This document shows, piece after piece, positions 41,631 through 50,548 of a stretch of 64,000 nucleotides of DNA. The notes beneath the pieces are model-generated. The model was not told where the DNA came from. It saw nothing but the letters and a program-made list of their open reading frames with translations, and did not search any database. How positions within the stretch are numbered: position 1 is the stretch's first letter; each line of letters opens with the position of its first letter. The translations under genes were made by a program, and so were the position numbers. The DNA comes from Candidatus Poseidoniaceae archaeon (GTDB lineage: Archaea > Thermoplasmatota > Poseidoniia > Poseidoniales > Poseidoniaceae), in NCBI GenBank assembly GCA_938084675.1, contig CALKGM010000006.1, positions 26,464-90,463 of the forward strand. Reading direction: 5' to 3'.

Positions 41631-43676
41631 TCAACGTTGCTTAGGCTTGAGTGAATTGAGCAAATCACCAATGGTTTCGGCTAGAATAACGACAACATCT
41701 CCGAACAGTGACCCACCCTTTGGAAGTGCCCGAGTTGCTAACCAGATAAAGACACCAACAAACCATCCAAAGAAGATCAATGAAAACATGTTATTGAGTG
41801 TGCCGACATTGAAGAGTTCAGGCAAGTTGATTTTCGCAACAATTAGCACTGCGATGAAAACACCCATGATGGATTCTCCAGCAATGAATCCGGCACCGAT
41901 AAGTACACCTCGACTCTCTACTTCTTTCGCAGCTTTTTGTGCTTGTGGCGATGGCTCATCATGAAGAATCCCATCAACTCGAAGATGTGCGCTTTTCAGC
42001 AAGAAATGGGAAATAATTCCACCCGCCATAATAGGGACTGAGAGGCCGAGTGGAAGATAAATTCCAATCGCTACACTCATCACTGGCATCTTGAGCATAA
42101 TGAGGGCGACTGCAATCACGGCTCCCAGTAATACCATCTGGATGTTCAGGTCCCCACCAAAAGCACCTTGAACAATTGCTCCAATCAATTCTGCTTGTGG
42201 GGCAAACAATGCGTTAGAACATGTCGGGTCGCTTGGCAGTGGGTTCAACTGGCATGCAGTCTGGGAAATTCGGAATGCATCATGCAAAAGCGAAAGGACT
42301 GGCCCAATTACGATAGCACCTGTTAGGACTCCAATAATTTCAGCAACTTGTTGACGCTTTGGTGTTGCACCAAGCATGTGCCCTGTTTTGAGGTCTTGCA
42401 TGACATCCCCTGCAATGGCTGCGCTGGTGGCCACGATTGCTGCAATAAGTAAGGTGGCCATCATCAAATCTTGAGTCCCCATATTGAGCATGAGGTCTCC
42501 AACAACCCATACAAGCCCAACGGTGAACAACAGCGTAGCAATCGTCATCCCGGAAACTGGAGAATTTGAGGACCCTACGACTCCAGCTATGTATCCCGCC
42601 ACTGCGGCGAAGAAGAAGGCAACAAAGGCCAAGAAAAGGGCTCCTGCAAGAGCTAGTACAAACGATTGTGTTGCCCACCAATAGAAAAAGAACGTGAGTA
42701 CAATGAGTACTCCACAGGTCAAAAAGACGTATTGCATAGGTAAATCCTGTTCTGTTCGAGGCAATTCACCAACCCCCTCGTCGGACTTGATGAAAGCCTT
42801 TGATAATCCTGTAATGATGGTCTTCCTCATCGACCAGAGCGTATGCACGCCGCCAACTACCATGGCTCCGACTCCAACGTAACGAATTTGAGATGACCAG
42901 ATGGAATAAAATCCATCCACGAGACTGTCTGTTTCCGGCCATCCATAAATGAGCCCATACATTGGCACGAGCAGCCCAAATCCAAGTACGCCGCCAAAAA
43001 ATATGAACGACGCAATTCGAATTCCGACAATGAATCCAACAGACAAAAGAGCCACGGATAAGTCCATCCCGGCGTACATCCGTGTTGTGAGGAATGTGAA
43101 TGCGCCTTCTACCGTATGGTGCGTAACTTGGAATCCCTTGACCATCAGTCCGTAGATTCCACCAATTCCAAGAGCGTAAAGAATTGCTAATGCTCCATCA
43201 CCACCTTCCTCGCCAGCGACCAGGACCTCTCTGCAAGCAACTCCTTCAGGATATGGGAGTGCTTCCTCAACGATGAAAAGGCGGCGTAAGGCAATCGTAA
43301 ACATGGTGCCGAGCAAGCCTCCAAGTGTGGCTATGATCAAAGTCTCCATCCACTGAATAGAGGTCCAAAGGTTCATGACAAGTAATGCAGGGACAGTAAA
43401 AATTACTCCAGCAGCAAGCGATTCACCTGCAGACGCCATGGTTTGAACTGCATTGTTTTCTAAAATGGATACGTCTTTGAACATCGTGCGGAGAATAATC
43501 ATCGACATGACCGCCGCAGGAATACTCGCTGAAACGGTCATACCAGCATACAAACCAAGGTATGCATTGGCTGCAGTCATCAACACCCCTAGAACGATGC
43601 CTACAAGAATAACTCTGAGGGTCAATTCTTTGGGGCTTTCATTCGCAGAAATGTAGGGTTCATGTCCTGCCGCCAT
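41631..43676 (-). CDS. OPT-family oligopeptide transporter
   Basis: A 681-residue membrane protein of the OPT superfamily with about 14-16 helices. The N-terminus ELTLRVILVGIVLGVLMTAANAYLGLYAGMTV is the OPT signature (positions 16-48), and PYPEGVACREVLVAGE is the characteristic cytosolic loop. PNxP-like motifs and the MPVMSVAIGIYLPL segment near the C-terminus are also typical of the bacterial/archaeal branch. It imports oligopeptides or metal-chelate compounds with proton symport; the substrate is not determined. It fits a peptide-using heterotroph. Divergent from the P-type ATPase with a 147-base gap. Confidence 0.9.
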   Translation of the reverse strand: MAAGHEPYISANESPKELTLRVILVGIVLGVLMTAANAYLGLYAGMTVSASIPAAVMSMIILRTMFKDVSILENNAVQTMASAGESLAAGVIFTVPALLVMNLWTSIQWMETLIIATLGGLLGTMFTIALRRLFIVEEALPYPEGVACREVLVAGEEGGDGALAILYALGIGGIYGLMVKGFQVTHHTVEGAFTFLTTRMYAGMDLSVALLSVGFIVGIRIASFIFFGGVLGFGLLVPMYGLIYGWPETDSLVDGFYSIWSSQIRYVGVGAMVVGGVHTLWSMRKTIITGLSKAFIKSDEGVGELPRTEQDLPMQYVFLTCGVLIVLTFFFYWWATQSFVLALAGALFLAFVAFFFAAVAGYIAGVVGSSNSPVSGMTIATLLFTVGLVWVVGDLMLNMGTQDLMMATLLIAAIVATSAAIAGDVMQDLKTGHMLGATPKRQQVAEIIGVLTGAIVIGPVLSLLHDAFRISQTACQLNPLPSDPTCSNALFAPQAELIGAIVQGAFGGDLNIQMVLLGAVIAVALIMLKMPVMSVAIGIYLPLGLSVPIMAGGIISHFLLKSAHLRVDGILHDEPSPQAQKAAKEVESRGVLIGAGFIAGESIMGVFIAVLIVAKINLPELFNVGTLNNMFSLIFFGWFVGVFIWLATRALPKGGSLFGDVVVILAETIGDLLNSLKPKQR

Positions 43677-43823
43677 ACATGTCCGAGACGGTGTGGGTAA
43701 GTATATTCTGCCCCGTAAAGCGCAGGGGTTTTCTACATCAAGATATTAAGCAAGCATTTGCTCCGTTAGAATGGTAGATGAGATTAACCATTGGTTTTTC
43801 TCATTCTTGCGTGGGTGTTTAAT

Positions 43824-46715
43824 TTGCAAGAAGAGAAGTGGCATACATTAACCCTTGATGACTGTATAGTGAGTTTGGATTCCTCCATGGAAGGAATCAA
43901 TCCAAATGATGTTGCTAAGCGACAAAAACAGTTCGGTTTCAATAAACTAGAGGAGGCTGAAAAATCTTCAGCCTTTATTCGTTTTATCTCACAGTATAAT
44001 GATCCGTTGAATTATCTTCTCATCGGTGCTGCACTGGTTGCTCTTGCGATACACCCGGACGCACCCGGTGATGCGATTTTCATCTTTTTGGTCCTAACCG
44101 CTAATGCATTTTTCGGATTTTGGCAGGAAGGTCAAGCAGAACAAGCAATGGATTCTCTGAAACAAATGTCAATTTCAAGTTGTGTAGTTATTCGTGGAGA
44201 TTATGAGAATGAAATCCCAACATCTGAACTTGTCCCTGGGGACGTTGTACGCTTGGAACAGGGGCTCAATGTCCCTGCGGATGTCAGAATACTGTGGTCT
44301 CAACAGTGTAAAATTGATGAATCTGCGCTTACAGGTGAGTCCGATACCATTGAAAAGAAATCAGATAAATTGTCAGTGGACGCTTTGCTCGCCGACCGAA
44401 GAAACATGGCATACATGGGAACAACCGTTTCCTCCGGTCGCGGACTAGGGTTGGTTGTCTCCACAGGGATGAAGACAGAGCTTGGTAAAATTGCTCGAGA
44501 CATAGCCGACGCACAAACTCCTAAAACACCACTTGAACTTAAACTTGAAAGTTTAGGCCGATTCCTTGGATTCATTGCGCTTATCGTAGCTGTTCTGTTG
44601 GTTTCATTGCAAATGATTGTTGAATACGGTCAACCTAATCCTGATTTGAAGCAAGCCGCTCTAGAAAGTTTCACAGTCGCCATTGCAATATTCGTGGCGA
44701 TTGTCCCTGAAGGCTTGCCGATTATTCTTGTGATCACCCTTTCGCTTGGTATGCGTAACATGGCTCGGCATAAAGCGATCATTCGCCGAATGAAGGCAGT
44801 TGAAACCCTTGGTTCGACCACGGTAATTTGTTCTGATAAAACAGGAACGCTAACAAAAAACCAAATGACTGTACGTAGATTATCTACTCTCACTCAAGAA
44901 TATGGTTTCACTGGAGAGGGTTTCAAACCTTCTGGCTCGGTTGTTATCGATGGGGACGAACTCAACGATGAAGACTTGATGAAACAACACTCTGACCTGA
45001 ATTTCCGTCTCACAGCAGCTTGTCTCTCCCTCTGCCATAATTCTAATTTGGTGAAGTCGGATGGTCTATGGCAGGCTATTGGGGACCCAACAGATTCAGC
45101 ATGCGCTGTGGCCGGTTGGAAAATCAATGGTGATGTCAAGAAATTCTCTCACCGTCACCCTCGACAAAATGAATTTTTCTTTGATTCAAATCGTAAGCGA
45201 ATGAGTGTAATCCACGAATATGAAGGGGATAATTGGGTCTTTTCAAAAGGAAGCGGTGGCGGATTTTCACCCCTCACGAGTTCAAAAATTGTTGACAACC
45301 AAATTGTTCCTCTTACCGACGAAGACCGGTTGAGAGTTAAAGAATTGAATCGGGATATGGGCTCACAAGCAATGCGCGTCATCGCATTATTTGCTAGAAA
45401 GGTCGAAGAGGGTGAAGACATCACCAATGTGACGTTAATGGAGAATAATTTGACATTCCTTGGTCTCGTTGGAATAATGGACCCTCCTCGGCCAGAAGTT
45501 AGGGACGCGATTGAAACCTGCCAGAGAGCAGGAATCAAAGTCAAAATGATTACAGGAGATCAGCATGTTACCGCTGCAGCAATTGGCAAGGAACTTGCCA
45601 TTACCACCGGAACCCTACCTCCTGTTGATGGAAAAGACCTTCAAGAAATGTCTGATGAAGACCTGTTAGAAGTGTCCCAAAACATTTCTATTTTTTCAAG
45701 GGTTACGCCCGACCAAAAGATGCGAATTGTTTCCTCCCTTCAAGAGCAAGGGGAAATCGTTGCCATGACCGGTGACGGAGTTAACGATGCGCCTGCTCTA
45801 TCAAGGGCTAACATTGGTATTGCAATGGGCATTGCTGGTACCGATGTTGCTAAGGATGCTGCAGACATGGTATTACAAGACGATAACTTTGCAAATATTG
45901 TCCATGCGGTTGAAGAAGGTCGGAAGATTTACCAGAACATTCGTAATTTCGTTCGCTACCAAGTATCTACCAATGTCGCTGCCGTCGCCTTGATTATCGT
46001 ATCAACGTTCATATTTGGCTGGAATTTACCGCTGACGGCCACACAAATCTTGGTCATCAATATCCTCATGGATGGGCCCCCTGCTGTTGCTCTTGGCGTT
46101 GAAAAGAAGCACGGGAATGTCATGAGTCGTCCACCGCGTCCTGTTGATGAAGGACTCCCAAATATGGGCGATATTTCCTTGATTTTCTACTTAGGCGCTG
46201 TTATGGTGACGGGTACACTAGCCATCTTCTTCCTTGCTGGTGGTGGACTGGCACAATGCGAACTCCTTTCTACGGATTCATCAGCGGATTCTCTTGCTAT
46301 GAGGGAGGGATGCCTTCTTGGAAATCAAGCGGATATTGATGATTGGGAAATTTACGCCGATGGTCACTTTGAACATGCTCAAACCATGACCTTTGCAGTG
46401 TTTATTGTATTCCAGTTGTTCAATGTGATGAACTGCCGCTCAAATGAACAAAGCGTTATGGAACTTGGTCTCTTTTCCAACCGTGCGATAAATTTAGCCT
46501 TATTGATCTCTTCTGGATTACTCCTTTTCTTTGTTCAACTTGCAAACGCAGAGATTCCATTAATTGGAATTGAGATTGGACAACTTCTGTCAACGACAAC
46601 TTTGACCCAAAACGATTGGATTGTTATTGTTCTCGTATCCTCTAGCGTTTTCGTGATTGAAGAATTCAGGAAATTGTTGGTTAAATCGAAATTCTTTGCA
46701 ATTCGAACACAGTGA
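43824..46715 (+). CDS. Cation-transporting P-type ATPase, type II (PMR1/SPCA-like)
   Basis: About 963 residues. Start TTG 43824 (LQEEKWHTLTLDD) with GGGTG upstream is preferred over TTG 43791, which adds an unneeded hydrophobic leader. Motifs in order: actuator ALTGESDT, VPEGLP in TM4, phosphorylation site CSDKTGTLTKNQMT, KMITGDQHVTAAAI, and hinge TGDGVNDAPALSRA. The TM6 motif NILMDGPPAVALGVE is that of secretory-pathway Ca2+/Mn2+ pumps rather than SERCA. An acidic external loop with two Cys lies near 815-860. It exports Ca2+ or Mn2+ from the cytosol. The ion cannot be proven by sequence. Confidence 0.9.
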   Translation: MQEEKWHTLTLDDCIVSLDSSMEGINPNDVAKRQKQFGFNKLEEAEKSSAFIRFISQYNDPLNYLLIGAALVALAIHPDAPGDAIFIFLVLTANAFFGFWQEGQAEQAMDSLKQMSISSCVVIRGDYENEIPTSELVPGDVVRLEQGLNVPADVRILWSQQCKIDESALTGESDTIEKKSDKLSVDALLADRRNMAYMGTTVSSGRGLGLVVSTGMKTELGKIARDIADAQTPKTPLELKLESLGRFLGFIALIVAVLLVSLQMIVEYGQPNPDLKQAALESFTVAIAIFVAIVPEGLPIILVITLSLGMRNMARHKAIIRRMKAVETLGSTTVICSDKTGTLTKNQMTVRRLSTLTQEYGFTGEGFKPSGSVVIDGDELNDEDLMKQHSDLNFRLTAACLSLCHNSNLVKSDGLWQAIGDPTDSACAVAGWKINGDVKKFSHRHPRQNEFFFDSNRKRMSVIHEYEGDNWVFSKGSGGGFSPLTSSKIVDNQIVPLTDEDRLRVKELNRDMGSQAMRVIALFARKVEEGEDITNVTLMENNLTFLGLVGIMDPPRPEVRDAIETCQRAGIKVKMITGDQHVTAAAIGKELAITTGTLPPVDGKDLQEMSDEDLLEVSQNISIFSRVTPDQKMRIVSSLQEQGEIVAMTGDGVNDAPALSRANIGIAMGIAGTDVAKDAADMVLQDDNFANIVHAVEEGRKIYQNIRNFVRYQVSTNVAAVALIIVSTFIFGWNLPLTATQILVINILMDGPPAVALGVEKKHGNVMSRPPRPVDEGLPNMGDISLIFYLGAVMVTGTLAIFFLAGGGLAQCELLSTDSSADSLAMREGCLLGNQADIDDWEIYADGHFEHAQTMTFAVFIVFQLFNVMNCRSNEQSVMELGLFSNRAINLALLISSGLLLFFVQLANAEIPLIGIEIGQLLSTTTLTQNDWIVIVLVSSSVFVIEEFRKLLVKSKFFAIRTQ

Positions 46716-46757
46716 CGAGAAGCACATCTTCATGAAGGCGTTGCGCTAGGGCGTTCC

Positions 46758-47969
46758 ATGGAGAACTGGTCATCGAACCGGAAATTGGCAGGCTCCCATG
46801 CGGACTGGCAGGTACGATTGGCAGAAACACTCAACCCACTCTCGGACTGGTCAAACGCACTTCATGACATTGTGATGAAAGTCATGGACGGAACTCAACT
46901 CAGTCTTGAAGATGGTGTCAAACTGTATGAGCATCCGGACCTCCATGAAGTTGGCCGTCTTGCCCACCACGTTCGAACCGCTCGATTTGGGACTCATGCA
47001 TACTTTAACAGCAATGTACACATCAATCAAACGAATGTTTGTGTTCTTGCTTGCCGATTCTGCGCCTTTCGCCGCGGACCAAAAGCAACTGATGCTTATT
47101 CCATGGGTATTCAGGAATACATCAGCGATTTAGAGCGTTATGCTCCCCATATTGACGAGGTACACTCCGTTGGAGGATTACATCCCGATTGGGATGTGTC
47201 TCACTATGAATCTCTCTTCAAGCGAGTCCGAGAGGAGTTCCCTCACGTTGCAATCAAGGCACTGACAGCAGTAGAAATCAAACATCTCGGGCAACTCTCA
47301 TCAATTCCCACAAAAGAAGTACTTTCTCGTTTGCAGACCGCAGGCCTTACATCATTACCCGGCGGTGGGGCAGAAATTCTTGATGATGAAGTTCGCGCAA
47401 TAATTTGTAACGGTAAGGAAAGTTCGGAAGAATATCTCCGAATTCATAAGGAGGCTCATGAACTCGGCATTCCTTCGAACTGTACCATGCTGTTTGGAAC
47501 AATTGAATCACTTGAACAACGCGTACAACACATGATTTCAATCAGAGACCTTCAGTCCCAAACCTCAGGTTTCCAATGCTTTGTACCCTATCCTTTCCTC
47601 CCTGATTCATCCCGTCTACCGCAGGCACAACTTGCAACGGGCTCAGAAGTTCTACGTACGATTGCAGTCTCAAGACTCGTAATTTCTAATGTGCCTCACA
47701 TCAAGGCATACAGAATGAACATAGGTGACCATGTCGCTGAACTCGCTCTCCAATTTGGAGCAGATGATATTGATGGGACGGTTCAAAAGGAATCTATTAT
47801 GCATCTGGCCGGTTCTACCGCACCATTGGATCACGATCGAGCAAGGCTGGCCCGTATCATCACCGATGCAGGCTGCCAACCCGTTCAGAGGAATACAACA
47901 TACGAATCATTCAGCATATATGTCCCTCCTAAAATAGTCCCAAAACGAAATCTCAAAATGGCGCAGTAG
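46758..47969 (+). CDS. mqnE: Aminofutalosine synthase MqnE
   Basis: A 403-residue radical SAM enzyme. The cluster motif is NQTNVCVLACRFCAF (C-x3-C-x2-C), followed by HSVGGLHPDWDVSHY, KALTAVEIKHLG, and GLTSLPGGGAEILDDEVR, which is diagnostic for MqnE over MqnC. Two later motifs differ from the usual form: TMLFGTIESLEQRVQH lacks the His of GHIE, and FVPYPFLP replaces FIPLAFHP. MqnE joins 3-enolpyruvylbenzoate-type product of MqnA with SAM to form aminofutalosine. It is followed by mqnA nine bases after the stop and mqnD, in pathway order. Confidence 0.9.
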   Translation: MENWSSNRKLAGSHADWQVRLAETLNPLSDWSNALHDIVMKVMDGTQLSLEDGVKLYEHPDLHEVGRLAHHVRTARFGTHAYFNSNVHINQTNVCVLACRFCAFRRGPKATDAYSMGIQEYISDLERYAPHIDEVHSVGGLHPDWDVSHYESLFKRVREEFPHVAIKALTAVEIKHLGQLSSIPTKEVLSRLQTAGLTSLPGGGAEILDDEVRAIICNGKESSEEYLRIHKEAHELGIPSNCTMLFGTIESLEQRVQHMISIRDLQSQTSGFQCFVPYPFLPDSSRLPQAQLATGSEVLRTIAVSRLVISNVPHIKAYRMNIGDHVAELALQFGADDIDGTVQKESIMHLAGSTAPLDHDRARLARIITDAGCQPVQRNTTYESFSIYVPPKIVPKRNLKMAQ

Positions 47970-47978
47970 GTGAGTTTG

Positions 47979-48773
47979 ATGACAGATACATGGAAGTCTA
48001 CTATTGGCCGCGTTGCCTTCCTCAACTGTGACCCGCTTTTCCACAATTTAGCAGACAAATGGAATGTACTTTCTGCCCCTCCAGCATGGCTTACTGGCCA
48101 TGTCCTCCGGAAGGATTGTGTCCTCGCACCTATTCCTGCTGCGGACTATGCCAAACACGCAGACGAACTCGTTTTGCTTCCCGACATCGGTATTGGTTCG
48201 CAAGGTGAAGTCGGTAGCGTTCTTTTGTTTGGAGGAATTCCTCTTGATTCGATGAAAACTATCGCACTACCCACTGATTCTGCGACCTCTGTAGCCTTGC
48301 TCAAATATCTCATCAGTCAATCGGGTCGGGAAATGGAGTATTTCACAACTGGTCCGGATTATGAATCAATGCTTGCTCGCGCGGATGGTTGCCTCCTTAT
48401 CGGAGATAGAGCACTTGAGGCTGCAAAGGAATTCCCCGAAATGGTTCAACTCGACTTGGGTCAGGCATGGTTAGAACTCTTTGGCTTGCCGATGGTTTTT
48501 GGAGTATTTGTCGCCCGTAATGATACACCATTGGAAGTGCTGAAAGAAGCTCACGAAGCCTTACTTTCAGGGCTAGTGGAGTTTGAACAATCAGATGAAA
48601 AACGAGAATCAGTGATTCAATGGGCAATGGGTCGTTCAGATTTATCACATGAACGTTTAGACCAATACTTTGGAGAGGTTTTCAACCGCCTAGACTCCCA
48701 TCACATGGACGGCCTTCATCGTTTTTTGAGCGAAGCGTGTGGCCTTCCGGAACCACTCGAGTTTGCTTGGTAA
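47979..48773 (+). CDS. mqnA: Chorismate dehydratase MqnA
   Basis: 264 residues from ATG 47979, seven bases after AGGTGA; a GTG at 47970 is less likely. The periplasmic-binding-like fold with GRVAFLNCDPLFHNL, a cleft motif DCVLAPIPAADYAKH, and LPDIGIGSQGEVGSVLLFG matches the MqnA family. It dehydrates chorismate to 3-enolpyruvylbenzoate, the first step of the futalosine menaquinone route. Its position between mqnE and mqnD supports the call. Confidence 0.9.
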   Translation: MTDTWKSTIGRVAFLNCDPLFHNLADKWNVLSAPPAWLTGHVLRKDCVLAPIPAADYAKHADELVLLPDIGIGSQGEVGSVLLFGGIPLDSMKTIALPTDSATSVALLKYLISQSGREMEYFTTGPDYESMLARADGCLLIGDRALEAAKEFPEMVQLDLGQAWLELFGLPMVFGVFVARNDTPLEVLKEAHEALLSGLVEFEQSDEKRESVIQWAMGRSDLSHERLDQYFGEVFNRLDSHHMDGLHRFLSEACGLPEPLEFAW

Positions 48774-48844
48774 CGGAATAATTTCAAATTATTGTATATT
48801 TTTTTGAACGGTTGGTTCTTGAAGGGCTGGAGATTGGAAGGTCT

Positions 48845-49726
48845 ATGGGCGTAGTACTGCCACTGGACGAAGACGGAAATAAAATCGTTAGAATCGGACA
48901 TAGCCCTGACCCTGACGATGCATTCATGTTCCACGCCATGACAACTGGAGCCTTCCCCACGCCAGGTTATCGGTTTGTTCATGAACTACAAGATATTGAA
49001 ACACTGAATCATCGGGCAATGAATCAAGATTTGGAAGTGTCTGCCGTATCAATCCATGCTTATCCGGAGATTGCGGAGCACTATGCGCTCATGAATTGCG
49101 GAGCATCTATGGGTGAAGGTTACGGTCCAATGGTAGTCACCATGTCTGGGGTTTCGGAAGAAGAAGCTCGCTCCAATGTGATTGCAGTACCCGGTCTGAA
49201 AACCAGTGCCTACCTAGGGCTTCGCCTTGCTTGGGGCGATTGTCAAGTCGCTGTAGTCCCGTTTGACGAAATTATTCCAAGAATCCTTGATGGAACGTAC
49301 AAAAGTGGCCTCATCATTCACGAAGGGCAACTGACCTATGTCGACCACGACCTTGATGTCTTGATTGACCTTGGAAAATGGTGGAATGGAAGGACAGAAA
49401 ATTGGCCAATGCCTCTTGGCGGCAATGTTGTCCGAAGAGACCTCGGGCAATCGGTCATGGAAGACATCACGCTTTACACTAAAATGAGCATTGAGTATGC
49501 ATTGAAATCTCCAGAAGAGGCATTAGAATTTGCAAAGGAATGGGGTCGCGGGATTGATGATGACACCAACAAAGAATTTGTTGGAATGTATGTTAACGAC
49601 CGGACAATAGACTACGAAGACGAGGGCAGAGCATCTGTGCGACGGTTTATTGTTGAAGGTCAAGAACTCGGGTTGATACAAGCCGACTTTGACGTTCAAG
49701 ATATTGACTTCATCGGTGCTGCTTGA
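48845..49726 (+). CDS. mqnD: 1,4-dihydroxy-6-naphthoate synthase MqnD
   Basis: 293 residues from ATG 48845 behind GGAAG. HSPDPDDAFMFHAM near the N-terminus and MPLGGNVVRRDLG are the MqnD signatures; AVPGLKTSAYLGLRL and IIHEGQLTYVDHDLDVLIDLG lie between. It converts cyclic dehypoxanthine futalosine into 1,4-dihydroxy-6-naphthoate. MqnC and MqnB-type activities are not encoded here. The gap to mqnA holds an A/T-rich stretch (48780-48800), possibly an extra promoter. Confidence 0.92.
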   Translation: MGVVLPLDEDGNKIVRIGHSPDPDDAFMFHAMTTGAFPTPGYRFVHELQDIETLNHRAMNQDLEVSAVSIHAYPEIAEHYALMNCGASMGEGYGPMVVTMSGVSEEEARSNVIAVPGLKTSAYLGLRLAWGDCQVAVVPFDEIIPRILDGTYKSGLIIHEGQLTYVDHDLDVLIDLGKWWNGRTENWPMPLGGNVVRRDLGQSVMEDITLYTKMSIEYALKSPEEALEFAKEWGRGIDDDTNKEFVGMYVNDRTIDYEDEGRASVRRFIVEGQELGLIQADFDVQDIDFIGAA

Positions 49727-49736
49727 GGTCATCCCC

Positions 49737-50225
49737 ATGGTTCAAGATGAGCGTGTTCCACAGCAGAGCCAATACGGCTCTGTAGACCCGGCTCCACCAA
49801 CATCTTCAGGGAATGTTTCGCAATGGCGTGATGCGGTTCAAAATGAATCTTTACCAATGTTTCAAAGGATGAGGGCCGTGTTCTCTCTCCGGAATGAACG
49901 AAGTGACGAGGCATGTTTGGCATTGTGTGCAGGCTTTCATTCATCCAGTGCGCTACTGCGTCATGAACTCGCATATGTACTTGGACAAATGCAAAATCCA
50001 GTCTGTCTCCCAACGCTTACGGAGCGACTCGCTGATCCAGAAGAGCATGTAATGGTTCGGCATGAAGCGGCAGAAGCAATGGGGGCAATTGGGGACAGGA
50101 GTATCATTCCCATCCTAGAACAATTTGCAGAAGACCCACTGCCGGAAGTTTCAGAATCTTGTGTTGTAGCCTTGGATTTATTGGCTTGGGTCAGTGGTTC
50201 CGAGTTCGAAAACGCAGAATGGTAG
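49737..50225 (+). CDS. Half-length deoxyhypusine hydroxylase-like HEAT-repeat protein
   Basis: 162 residues from ATG 49737 (GAGGT upstream). E-Z type HEAT repeats carry two His-Glu pairs, His76-Glu77 in LLRHELAYVLGQMQNP and His109-Glu110 in MVRHEAAEAMGAIGD, exactly 33 residues apart as in each half of eukaryotic deoxyhypusine hydroxylase (DOHH). The upstream SVDPAPP (15-21) and MRAVFSLRN, and the downstream EDPLPEVSESCVVALDLL, resemble the C-terminal half of human DOHH as I recall it. DOHH hydroxylates the deoxyhypusine residue of eIF5A using a diiron site made by both halves, so this protein would need to dimerise. Alternatives: a phycocyanobilin lyase-like HEAT protein. It follows mqnD by ten bases. 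Confidence 0.75.
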   Translation: MVQDERVPQQSQYGSVDPAPPTSSGNVSQWRDAVQNESLPMFQRMRAVFSLRNERSDEACLALCAGFHSSSALLRHELAYVLGQMQNPVCLPTLTERLADPEEHVMVRHEAAEAMGAIGDRSIIPILEQFAEDPLPEVSESCVVALDLLAWVSGSEFENAEW

Positions 50226-50283
50226 AATTTCATCCCTCAAGTTCAAAGACTAGAATGAATTAGCACAAATTGGTAGGATTACA

Positions 50284-50496
50284 ATGCCCCATGAACATAT
50301 CCGACTCGCACAGGCCCCTAATGGTGAACTCGGACCTCGGTGCCATGAATGTGGTATTCGGCTAACATTCGGCAACGCTATGGTTCTTGACAATTTCTAT
50401 ATGTGCTGGGAACACTATGTTGATGCAACAGGTGCTGGTTCAGAAACAAAGATTTCAGAAGCTGATGAACGATTCTGGATGAAGAATGAATCTTGA
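50284..50496 (+). CDS. Small Cys-rich protein, function unknown
   Basis: A 70-residue protein with a metal-binding motif CHECGIRLTFGNAMV...MCWEHY (C-x2-C ... C-x2-H), probably zinc or iron. It is acidic at the C-terminus (KISEADERFWMKNES). No family is recognised. It sits between the DOHH-like gene and priS on the same strand. Confidence 0.55.
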   Translation: MPHEHIRLAQAPNGELGPRCHECGIRLTFGNAMVLDNFYMCWEHYVDATGAGSETKISEADERFWMKNES

Positions 50497-50548
50497 AGGA
50501 TTCCTTCAAGAACCCTCGGCCTCACTTCTACGATGAGGGGCGATTTTT

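Noticed and set aside
43711..43728. CCCC-10-GGGG hairpin followed by T residues between the OPT and P-type ATPase genes
   Set aside because: Both genes point away from it, so it cannot terminate either; four-base stems of this kind are expected by chance.
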